Below are positions 56,701 through 64,000 of a stretch of DNA of 64,000 nt, one piece after another. The notes under the pieces were generated by a model, which was given only the letters and a program-made list of their open reading frames with translations, made no database searches and was not told where the DNA came from. Both the position numbers and the translations under genes were made by a program. Positions within the stretch are counted from its first letter, which is position 1. The number at the start of each line of letters is the position of its first letter. The stretch comes from Nostoc edaphicum CCNP1411 (GTDB lineage Bacteria; Cyanobacteriota; Cyanobacteriia; Cyanobacteriales; Nostocaceae), in assembly GCF_014023275.1 (NCBI RefSeq), contig NZ_CP054698.1:6781001-6845000 (forward strand). Reading direction: 5' to 3'.

Positions 56701-56844
56701 AAAATTATTCCTAATATCCATGCACAGTATATTAGTTATTTTTAACAAATCTTCAGCCAGCATCGCTTTTAAGCTAAAAACCCAGAAATCCGGAAAGATT
56801 TCTCTGACAGGTGTATATACTCGTAGTCAAGAAAATATGATGTT

Positions 56845-58515
56845 ATGAATAGCTTTCATCACTTTCGGAAAGCCATTGCCATCCTGGTAATTGTCTTCAT
56901 GATGATTGGATGGCTGTTAACTACTGAAATGTCGGTGCAAGCTCAATCAAGACCAACTGCTCATATTACAGTAGATGGTCGTCAGTTATTTGAACTTTCA
57001 GAAGCAGGACAATTTAGCGCGGAAAATCGTGCTGCTGATGCCAACTTAATTTTAAGAGAAGCAGTCCGTTCTTCAGGTGGTGTCAAAGTAGAAATTGTAG
57101 AAACTAATCAATTACCTGTAATTCTGGTAAATAATCGTCACCTATTAACAGTGACTCAACAAGATACTTTCACTGGGAGAACAAAACAGGAACAAGCAGA
57201 AATTTGGGCGCAACGAATTAGAGAAGCAGTTGAACAAGGTCAAGAAGAACGCAAATTAGATTATTTTTGGCGGGCAATATTAATAGTAGCTTTATCTGTA
57301 TTAGGCGCGATCGCACTCCATTTTCTTTTGGGTTGGGTTGGGCGCTATTGGTTAAGGCGACTGGTTCCTAGAGAAGCTAATCACCCAGAAACGGGAGCGC
57401 AACCCAAAGGAATCGAGCTATTTTTACAATTGACGCTGGTTGTAGTGCGATCGCTACTGTGGATAGGAATAGCTATCTACATTACCGACTTATTCCCCTT
57501 AACGCGAGAATGGAGCAGAAGTATTGCCAATATTCTCTGGATGAGCTTAACTTCCCCAGTGATTACTATTGGTGAAAGTTCTTATTCAGTCATCAATATA
57601 ATTATCTTCATCAGCTTACTTTTTGGAGTCTTAGCGATTGCTGGAACTTTAACTAATCTGCTGCGATCGCGCGTATTACGCATGACAAATGTTAGCCGTG
57701 GTGTGCAAGAATCAATTGCCATTGCTATCTATTACAGTCTAATTTTTATCGGAACAGTTTTATTACTACAAATTTGGGGTTTAGACATCAGTTCTTTAGC
57801 AATAGTAGCCAGTGTCTTTGGTGTAGCGATCGGCTTTGGCTTACAGGGAGTTGCTAAAGAATTAGTAAGCGGTTTTGTAATTACTTTTGAACGCGCTATT
57901 GAAATTGGCGACTTTGTGCAAATTGGCGAGTTTATGGGAACAGTAGAGCGTTTAAATGCTCGCAGCACCTACCTCCGTACCTTAGATGATATAGTAGTGA
58001 TTGTGCCAAATTCCCGTTTTTTAGATACAGAAGTAGTCAATTGGAACCATCAGACTTCAGCATCTCGTCTAGTATTACCAATACGAGTTGCTTATGGTGT
58101 GAGTATCAATACTATACGCTCTGCATTATTAGAAGTAGCGCTGACAAATCCTGATATTTTAAAAAAACCACATCCTACTGTTTGGTTTCAAGGATATGGT
58201 GAAGATTTTTTAAACTTTCAGTTATTAGTTTGGATTTCTAAACCCCGCAAGCAGTTTCAAATTAAGAGCGACTTATATTTTCAGATTGATGAGATTCTCA
58301 GACAAAACAACATCAATATTCCCTTCCCCCAACGCTCCCTGCATTTGCGTACTGGTAGCTTACCCTTAGAACTTTCACCACAGTTAGAAAATTCATTATC
58401 ACAACTTTCTGAAGGTTTAATTAATTTGTTAAAAAATCAGTTACAGAAAGACACTGCAAATGGTGCTAATAATTCATCTGCAAAAACTCAAAGTGAAAAA
58501 TCAGATTCAGAGTAA
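56845..58515 (+). CDS. MscS-family mechanosensitive channel
   Basis: 556 residues. It has a signal peptide (IAILVIVFMMIGWLLTTEMS, cut near VQAQS), an exported N-terminal domain of about 110 residues, then about five membrane helices. The pore helix is ASVFGVAIGFGLQGVAKELV, followed by the MscS beta domain GFVITFERAIEIGDFVQIGEFMGTVERL and ARSTYLRTLDDIVVIVPNSRFL. The length and periplasmic domain resemble the larger MscS-like channels of cyanobacteria. It relieves osmotic pressure by opening under membrane tension. It has its own promoter; no operon is seen. Confidence 0.9.
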   Translation: MNSFHHFRKAIAILVIVFMMIGWLLTTEMSVQAQSRPTAHITVDGRQLFELSEAGQFSAENRAADANLILREAVRSSGGVKVEIVETNQLPVILVNNRHLLTVTQQDTFTGRTKQEQAEIWAQRIREAVEQGQEERKLDYFWRAILIVALSVLGAIALHFLLGWVGRYWLRRLVPREANHPETGAQPKGIELFLQLTLVVVRSLLWIGIAIYITDLFPLTREWSRSIANILWMSLTSPVITIGESSYSVINIIIFISLLFGVLAIAGTLTNLLRSRVLRMTNVSRGVQESIAIAIYYSLIFIGTVLLLQIWGLDISSLAIVASVFGVAIGFGLQGVAKELVSGFVITFERAIEIGDFVQIGEFMGTVERLNARSTYLRTLDDIVVIVPNSRFLDTEVVNWNHQTSASRLVLPIRVAYGVSINTIRSALLEVALTNPDILKKPHPTVWFQGYGEDFLNFQLLVWISKPRKQFQIKSDLYFQIDEILRQNNINIPFPQRSLHLRTGSLPLELSPQLENSLSQLSEGLINLLKNQLQKDTANGANNSSAKTQSEKSDSE

Positions 58516-58713
58516 ATTTATGGTTATTGGGCAAGAGTAGCCATTGGCTGGTTTTCTCTCCCCTTTTATTTTTTGGAAGTCCCAGATAAATTGCCTTGAG
58601 AAGGCAGAAGGTTTTATGAAGAAGGGGAAGGGGAAAAGGTAAAAACCTCGCCCGCAAGTGGCGCGACCTGTTCATCCCTTTTCCCTTTTCCCTTTAACCT
58701 TTTCCCCTCTTGT

Positions 58714-61005
58714 TTATCCCATCACCTCAGCAGTCTTCTTCTTATCCAACTTGAGAATCAACACACCCAAAGGTGGTAAACACAAATCTAGAGAATAAGG
58801 ACGACTGTGCAAAGACCAATCATCTGTCCACTTACCGCCTAAGTTACCCATATTGCTGCCGCCATACTGACGCGCATCACTATTGAACAACTCCGTATAA
58901 AATCCTTTTTGCGGCACACCGATGCGATAGTGAGAATGGGGTTGCGGTGTAAAATTGCAAACCACGATCGCAAAATCATCAGTATCCTTGTCACGACGGA
59001 TAAAGGAAACTACACTATGGCGATTGTCGCTACAGTCAATCCACTCAAACCCCGGTTCCGCAAAATCCTGCGTGTACAAAACTGGCTCAGAACGGTAGAG
59101 ATGGTTCAATTCCCGGAAAAACGTTTTTAACTGTTGGTGTGGTTCATGCTGCAATAACTGCCACTCCAAATCTGCCCAAGCATTCCACTCACTCCACTGC
59201 CCAAACTCCATGCTCATAAACATGGTTTTCTTGCCTGGGTGAGCAAACATATAGCTAAATAAACAACGTATATTAGCTAACTTCTGCCATGTATCCCCTG
59301 GCATTTTGCCGATGATATTGCTCTTACCATGCACAACTTCATCGTGGGACAGAGCCAGCATGAAGTTCTCGCTGTGGTTGTACCACATACTAAAGGTGAT
59401 ATTGTTTTGGTGGAACTGGCGGAACCAAGGGTCCATGCTGAAATAATCCAGCATATCGTGCATCCAGCCCATATTCCACTTCAAGTTAAAGCCCAGTCCG
59501 CCTGTGTAGGTGGGCCAAGATACCATTGGCCAAGAAGTAGATTCTTCCGCAATTGAGAGAATACCGGGGAAATAGCTAAAGATAATGTGATTTACCTGAC
59601 GCAGAAAATCTGCTGCTTCTAGGTTTTCTCTACCGCCGTATTGGTTGGGCAACCATTCTCCTGGTTTGCGGCAATAGTCGTTATAGAGCATCGAGGCAAC
59701 AGCATCAACCCGAATCCCATCAATGTGGTACTTGTCAAACCAGAAGAGGGCGTTTGCTGCGAGGAAATTACTAACTTCATGACGACCGTAGTTGAACACC
59801 AAAGTCCCCCATTCTTTATGTTCGCCTTTACGGGGGTCGGCGTGTTCATATAAATGGCTACCATCAAAGAAAGCTAAACCATGTCCATCTTTAGGGAAGT
59901 GGCCGGGAACCCAATCCACAATTACCCCAATATCATTTTCGTGACATTTGTCAACAAAATACATGAAATCTTCGGGGCTGCCAAAACGCGAGGTGGGGGC
60001 ATAGTACCCAGTCACTTGATAACCCCAAGAACCATCAAAGGGATGCTCCGCAATGGGGAGCAATTCAAGATGGGTGTATCCTAATTCTTTGACATAAGGA
60101 ATGAGTCGGTCTGCCAGTTCCCGATAGGTAAGGAAACGTGCGCCCGGTTTCAGTTCAGAAACGACAACTACCTTTTCCGTTTCACCATTGGGGAGTTTAG
60201 CTGGTTCCGCACTCGAAGCGTGTAACCAAGAGCCTAAATGTACTTCGTAGACTGAGACGGGCTGGGTGAGGGGTTCAGTGTGACGCCGCTTTTCCATCCA
60301 GCTTTCATCATTCCAACTGTAAGCATCTAAATCAGTGACAATGGATGCCGTTTTCGGGCGGGGTTCCTGGTAGAAACCGTAAGGATCAGATTTTTCATAA
60401 ATATGTCCTTCAAAATTTTTGATTTCATATTTGTAATGCTCTCCCACACCAATTTCAGGAATAAATAATTCCCAAACTCCGGTGGGGCCTTTACGCATCT
60501 GGTTTTTACGTCCATCCCAGAGATTAAAATCTCCCAACAATGAAACATTACGAGCGTTGGGTGCCCAAACGGCAAAATAAACGCCTTTCACGCCGTCTAT
60601 TTCCGTGGGGTGCGCTCCCAATTTTTCATATATCCGGTGATGGTTGCCTTCACCAAATAAATGCAAGTCAAAGTCTGTCAAGCGGGGAGAACGGAAAGCG
60701 TAAGGATCATAAATGACACGCTCATGTTCTCCTTCTTTAATCCGTAACTGGTAGTTTGCCAGTTCGGCAGTTTCAATGGTGCATTCAAAAAAGTGAGGAT
60801 CATGCACCGTTTGCATTGGGTATTCCTTGCGTTGTTCAGGAAGAACGACCCATGCTGCACTTGCATTTGGTAGGTAGGCCCGCACAGCCCAGACAGTTTT
60901 GCCGTCTTGTTCTATGGGATGAGAACCTAGTATTTCAAAGGGATCGTTATGCTGATTCCAAACGATGCTGTTAACCTGTTCAGGGGCGATCGTGGTCATG
61001 GACAT
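58714..61005 (-). CDS. glgB: 1,4-alpha-glucan branching enzyme
   Basis: 763 residues. An N-terminal carbohydrate-binding region (CBM48-type, about 120-220) precedes a GH13 barrel with catalytic Asp434 (GIRVDAVASM), Glu487 (IAEESTSW) and the transition-state Asp555 (LSHDEVVHG). The C-terminal beta domain ends in PPLGVLILKLDKK. The enzyme makes alpha-1,6 branches in glycogen, the carbon reserve. The length fits the cyanobacterial GlgB with an added N-terminal domain. The 3' gap (58516-58713) contains an inverted GGGGAAAAGG/CCTTTTCCCC repeat. Monocistronic as far as can be seen. Confidence 0.96.
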   Translation of the reverse strand: MSMTTIAPEQVNSIVWNQHNDPFEILGSHPIEQDGKTVWAVRAYLPNASAAWVVLPEQRKEYPMQTVHDPHFFECTIETAELANYQLRIKEGEHERVIYDPYAFRSPRLTDFDLHLFGEGNHHRIYEKLGAHPTEIDGVKGVYFAVWAPNARNVSLLGDFNLWDGRKNQMRKGPTGVWELFIPEIGVGEHYKYEIKNFEGHIYEKSDPYGFYQEPRPKTASIVTDLDAYSWNDESWMEKRRHTEPLTQPVSVYEVHLGSWLHASSAEPAKLPNGETEKVVVVSELKPGARFLTYRELADRLIPYVKELGYTHLELLPIAEHPFDGSWGYQVTGYYAPTSRFGSPEDFMYFVDKCHENDIGVIVDWVPGHFPKDGHGLAFFDGSHLYEHADPRKGEHKEWGTLVFNYGRHEVSNFLAANALFWFDKYHIDGIRVDAVASMLYNDYCRKPGEWLPNQYGGRENLEAADFLRQVNHIIFSYFPGILSIAEESTSWPMVSWPTYTGGLGFNLKWNMGWMHDMLDYFSMDPWFRQFHQNNITFSMWYNHSENFMLALSHDEVVHGKSNIIGKMPGDTWQKLANIRCLFSYMFAHPGKKTMFMSMEFGQWSEWNAWADLEWQLLQHEPHQQLKTFFRELNHLYRSEPVLYTQDFAEPGFEWIDCSDNRHSVVSFIRRDKDTDDFAIVVCNFTPQPHSHYRIGVPQKGFYTELFNSDARQYGGSNMGNLGGKWTDDWSLHSRPYSLDLCLPPLGVLILKLDKKKTAEVMG

Positions 61006-61114
61006 GAAGCTACCTAAGTGAAATAACGTGATTGACTAAATCTACTTTTTTAATATCTATATATATTCTTTACATTTATTTGCAATTTTGTCGTCACCGT
61101 TATCCTACATCAGA

Positions 61115-61199
61115 ATGGGACATAGGGCATGGGGCATTGGGCATGGGGCATTAAACAGAAGATGAATGATGAATGACAAATGACCACTGACAAATGACG
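61115..61199. repeat. GGGCATT and ATGACAA heptad repeats
   Basis: Two repeat types in succession upstream of glgB: GGGCATG/GGGCATT units, then ATGAATG/ATGACAA units. Confidence 0.65.
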
Positions 61200-61205
61200 A
61201 ATTTA

Positions 61206-61538
61206 TTAAAAATTTAAAAATGGGAAAAACTGAAATAATGTTTTACGTAAGCGAAGCAAGAAAATCTGATCCCGAATGTTGGGGTCTAGTTTTGGTGGCG
61301 GAACTTCTTGCAGCTGGGCTTGCAATTGGACATACTCGGCAGCTGTTAGGAATTTTCCATCAATAGGCGATCGCGCTTCTATGATAATCTTTGTCCTTAA
61401 TATTTCTTCTGGTGTATCCTCTGGCGGCGGTAATGCTATTACCGTTGATCCCCAATAGCTATTTAGCACAAATAATATTGCACTAATTACAATTAAGCTC
61501 AATAATTTTATTGCCTTTCTCGCTTTAACTCTCCCCAT
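61206..61538 (-). CDS. Conserved exported protein of unknown function
   Basis: 110 residues. An N-terminal basic region and hydrophobic helix (LLSLIVISAILFVLNSYW) form a signal peptide or anchor. The rest has a Pro-rich start (PPPEDTPEEILRTKII), then EARSPIDGKFLTAAEYVQLQ, and ends in LRKTLFQFFPFLNF. I recall similar small proteins in many cyanobacteria but no function. It has no operon partner; the gap to glgB holds tandem repeats. Confidence 0.7.
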   Translation of the reverse strand: MGRVKARKAIKLLSLIVISAILFVLNSYWGSTVIALPPPEDTPEEILRTKIIIEARSPIDGKFLTAAEYVQLQAQLQEVPPPKLDPNIRDQIFLLRLRKTLFQFFPFLNF

Positions 61539-62172
61539 CTCCTAAACTACGTTCGCAACGCAGGATGAAAATCTGTTTTTACTATGCCCCATAACCCTCA
61601 AGAGTGCCCAGCTACAAGTGCTGTACATGGATGGATAGCGGGGCGTTGAGCCAGCGCTGAGTTGGGAATCTCACTTCTTTCCTCAGAACTCGGAACTGTT
61701 TTGCCCCATACCCTATGCCCAATTGCCAGAGTTACAAATTTTCCCAATAATAAAAATCTGGCAATATCAAGTGATATTACCAGGTCTTTCCTGATAAGAA
61801 ATAGACTATGGGGAATGCTCAAGAGCAATTGCCTGCGATCGCAATCAATTGTTTTGCCATCTCAAAGCTCAGTAGTCTAAGCAATTCTAAATACCAAGTG
61901 AGGGCAGTATTTTGCCTACAAAATGCCTTACATTCACATAACTCAACTTCCTTGGGCGGGGAAGAAGGTTTGATCTGGGAATAACTTATGGCGGACACTT
62001 AGTTGAGGATGTAACCCCCCTTTACTAGTGCCCTTGACTTCCCGCTCTACTTAGCTAATTTTTGAACAAACTTTAAGCTCTGGTACACCAACAAAAAAAT
62101 GCGGGTTTTTGTGTGAGCCTAATTAATTCAAGCTATGTAGTGAGGAACGCTTTCGCTAAAGTTTAAGATGCC
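61539..62172. other. Gene-free region
   Basis: 634 bases without a supportable gene. The open frames in it lack protein-like composition. It includes HIP1 and short CCCTATG-type repeats near 61710. Confidence 0.4.
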
Positions 62173-62349
62173 TTATTTAGGAGTAGCTGCGGGTGTAGCT
62201 GGGGGAGTAGCTGCGGGAGGTGCATCAGTTGGTTCACCTGTAGCCGCGGGAGTACTAGTACCAGTCCCACCACCACCACCACCTTCACAGGCTCCGAGAA
62301 TCGCAGCCAGACTTAACATTAAAGCAAAACCAAAGATTTTTGTTTTCAT
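62173..62349 (-). CDS. Small lipoprotein (58 residues)
   Basis: An ATG at 62349 opens a 58-codon frame ending TAA at 62173. The product starts MKTKIFGFALMLSLAAILGA and has Cys21 in a lipobox (LGAC), so it should be lipid-modified after signal cleavage. The mature part is a six-Gly run, then Thr/Pro/Ala-rich repeats (PAATPPATPAATP), a flexible linker with no folded domain. A strong Shine-Dalgarno, AGAGGAG, lies just upstream. The family is widespread in Nostoc as I recall. It is too short for usual gene calling cut-offs and is easily lost. Confidence 0.82.
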   Translation of the reverse strand: MKTKIFGFALMLSLAAILGACEGGGGGGTGTSTPAATGEPTDAPPAATPPATPAATPK

Positions 62350-62831
62350 AACTCCTCTTTCACCAATTGTGGCTAGAACAATTTTTCGCCTGTTGAATAC
62401 GATACCGTATTTATTGCTTTTTTTTTAATGTTACAAGATTACATATTTAAAAAAACAATCCTTTGGGGTATTCTCTTTGGGATTGTATATCCTACAGCCA
62501 TCTGATTAGTTTCTCTTAACTCAGGAGCAAAACTAAAATTACCAGTTTGAATAGTTAACTGAGCTATCATAGCAAAAAATTTTAGTTTTTTTTCATGGAG
62601 TATTGCACCTTGCTACCCGACATTGCCATACTTTAGGTGCGATACCTAAGAGGTAGGCTGTCCAGTTTATAATCGCTGATTGGAAACATTGGTGCAGCTA
62701 CCTATCAGAACAGTTAAAAGAGTGTAGTCTGTTATGTGTGCTTGTTGCACCGAAGGTGATTGTAACCTCAGCAAAAAAAGACAATTTAGACAATCAATCT
62801 AAAGTACAGTATTTCCCATCTAAAAAAATCT
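62350..62831. other. Gene-free divergent promoter region
   Basis: 482 AT-rich bases between the lipoprotein gene and the FtsL-like gene. Both promoters should be here. No other gene or named motif was seen. Confidence 0.4.
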
Positions 62832-63530
62832 ATGGTAGTTGCTCGTAAATCTGCTGTTTCTACAAGAGGTAATCGGTTCTGGCAAAATTCTATCCTTTCT
62901 TTAGGGAGGCGACGCTCTGCGCCTACTGACTCAGCAACACGGAGCGCTTCTACATCAGCTACCCAAGCCGCACCAGTATCCTCTCAAAGACAACGGCGTT
63001 CCTCAAAAAAGTTAGCGGTTTCTCCCACCAATGAGGCAGTTATGCCCAAATCGGTGAAAGAGTTGGGTAGACAAAAAGTGCCAAATCTTTATGAGCAGTC
63101 GAGTACTAAGCAGAAGAGTTCGGGGGTAGGTTTTCTTCGCTTCCCCACAACACCTAATTCTGGAGCGACACCTGGGTGGTTGCTGCGCTTGTACACCTTT
63201 CATCGTTATTCGTCAGTTTTGGCGTTCTTGTTAGTAGCATCGACACTTGCTGTTTATGGCTGCACAGTATATTCCCAAGAGCTTTGGAGCCAGTCATATC
63301 GAAGACTACAAAAGCTCCAACGTCATGAGCGAATGCTAACGACAACTAATGCAACGCTGACAAATAAAATGGCTGATGAAGCAGAACAACCAACAGCAGG
63401 GCTGGTTTCACCAACTCCTCAAGGGATGATTTTCTTGCCTCCAGCATCTCTAAGTCCTAAGCCAGAATCGTCTAATACAACGCCAAGTTCTGAAACGAAA
63501 CAGCAAACACTCTCGCCACTGGGATACTAA
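62832..63530 (+). CDS. FtsL-like bitopic cell-division protein (putative)
   Basis: 232 residues. A basic, low-complexity cytoplasmic region of about 130 residues (Ser, Arg and Ala rich) leads to one transmembrane helix (SSVLAFLLVASTLAVYGCTV, about 134-153). A short coiled-coil region (QSYRRLQKLQRHERMLTTTN) and a Pro/Thr-rich tail follow outside. The layout (long inside, one helix, short coiled coil) and position directly upstream of ftsI are those of FtsL in other bacteria. FtsL sequences diverge too far to decide by eye. It would join FtsQ and FtsB in the divisome. Confidence 0.6.
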   Translation: MVVARKSAVSTRGNRFWQNSILSLGRRRSAPTDSATRSASTSATQAAPVSSQRQRRSSKKLAVSPTNEAVMPKSVKELGRQKVPNLYEQSSTKQKSSGVGFLRFPTTPNSGATPGWLLRLYTFHRYSSVLAFLLVASTLAVYGCTVYSQELWSQSYRRLQKLQRHERMLTTTNATLTNKMADEAEQPTAGLVSPTPQGMIFLPPASLSPKPESSNTTPSSETKQQTLSPLGY

Positions 63531-63641
63531 TCGTAATTGGTAATCGCGAAGATTGTGCTTCAAAGAGATGAAAAATGCTGCAATTTGAGTTTCCACCTCT
63601 TGATCTGTAGTTTTATTTTGGAGAATTGGTAAAAGGTTAAG

Positions 63642-63718
63642 AGTCATTATTCATTTGTCATTAGTGATTAGGACTCAGATTTGTGGCAAATGACAAAAGA
63701 CAAATGACAAAGGACAAA
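63642..63718. repeat. ATGACAA-type heptad repeats
   Basis: Tandem and inverted CATTTGTCATT / AAATGACAAA units in the gap before ftsI; they end a few bases before its start codon. Confidence 0.7.
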
Positions 63719-63722
63719 CCCA

Positions 63723-64000
63723 ATGCAGAAGTCACCAAGCAGAACAAAATTTAGAAAGTTTCGGAATTCAGCTTTTACAAGGCGACAAAAGGGTTATAGA
63801 CAAGGGCTTTTGGGAAGATTAGCCTCTAATATCCAAGACCAAACATCCAGCACCAAGTCTCGAATGTTCATAGTCTGGGGCGTATTAATGGCAGCCGGGT
63901 TGGGGTTGGGTGTCAAGTTGTATAATCTACAAATTGTCAAGGGACCAAAGTTAACTGAGCAAGCACGCAGCCAGCAAATGTTGAATTTGCGACCTTTTAT
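63723..64000 (+). CDS. ftsI: FtsI/PBP2-type peptidoglycan transpeptidase (partial, N-terminus)
   Basis: The frame opens at ATG 63723 and runs off the window after 92 codons. Visible are a basic cytoplasmic tail (RTKFRKFRNSAFTRRQ), one transmembrane helix (FIVWGVLMAAGLGLGVKL) and the beginning of the periplasmic pedestal domain, YNLQIVKGPKLTEQARSQQ, typical of class B penicillin-binding proteins of the FtsI group. The transpeptidase domain lies outside. The upstream FtsL-like gene supports a division role. Confidence 0.85.
   Translation, partial: MQKSPSRTKFRKFRNSAFTRRQKGYRQGLLGRLASNIQDQTSSTKSRMFIVWGVLMAAGLGLGVKLYNLQIVKGPKLTEQARSQQMLNLRPF

Noticed and set aside
62168..62428. Plus-strand 86-residue ORF rich in Ala, Gly, Val and Pro
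   Set aside because: It is the antisense of the lipoprotein gene, which has a better start, ribosome-binding site and lipobox.

Overview
The window comes from a filamentous, heterocyst-forming cyanobacterium of the Nostoc/Anabaena type. The evidence is a complete heterocyst glycolipid (hgl) island, frequent HIP1 octamers (GCGATCGC), clusters of 7-base tandem repeats (ATGACAA, GAATTCAGGAGTCA, GGGCATT types) between genes, five Uma2-family genes in 64 kb, and an RpaA-type response regulator. No tRNA, rRNA or CRISPR array was recognised.

Layout. 1-2030: a cut-off DUF262 gene and two convergent Uma2 genes. 2079-6270: a MarR / HlyD / EmrB-type efflux set on the minus strand with three copies of a shared candidate operator. 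6345-9541: a GT39-type glycosyltransferase, a methyltransferase, a MITE-like element and an EVE-domain protein. 9820-13591: an unfamiliar three-gene minus-strand unit (two-TM coiled-coil protein, Hsp70/actin-fold ATPase with a membrane hairpin, MtfA-like zinc peptidase). 13687-19869: a DUF62 protein, an iron-sulfur photolyase, small ORFs, Uma2, rpaA and an alpha/beta hydrolase. 19961-20128: a 55-residue membrane protein.

20573-48639 is the heterocyst glycolipid island. hetI (plus) and hetN (minus) converge. Minus-strand hglB, hglA, hglC, hglD and hglE encode a PfaA/C/D-like polyketide synthase: HglE carries KS-AT-ACP-ACP plus half a ketoreductase, HglD the other KR half plus DH, HglC KS-CLF-AT, HglA the enoyl reductase, and HglB an ACP plus reductive-release domain. 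HetI would activate the ACPs. Divergent from these, beyond a 1.9-kb gene-free region, are hgdB-hgdC (membrane fusion protein and permease, without an ATPase), hgdA (sugar epimerase), two GT2 glycosyltransferases, a DUF2141 protein and hglT (the glycosyltransferase that puts sugar on the long-chain alcohol). The order agrees with what I remember of the Anabaena PCC 7120 island; gene symbols rest on that synteny plus domain content.

48790-50653 is a MITE copy interrupted by an IS4-family insertion sequence whose transposase is frameshifted. 50697-64000 is mostly housekeeping: prmA, serA, two Uma2 genes, a methyltransferase-HIT fusion with an altered catalytic motif, an MscS channel, glgB, small exported proteins, an FtsL-like protein and the start of ftsI.

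The observations most worth following are: the ketoreductase split between HglE and HglD with repeats in the gap; a HetN lacking the ERGSGR signal motif; the HIT domain with Ser at the nucleophile position; the Hsp70-like/MtfA operon; the TAA-flanked MITE family; and the repeated motif around the MarR efflux genes.
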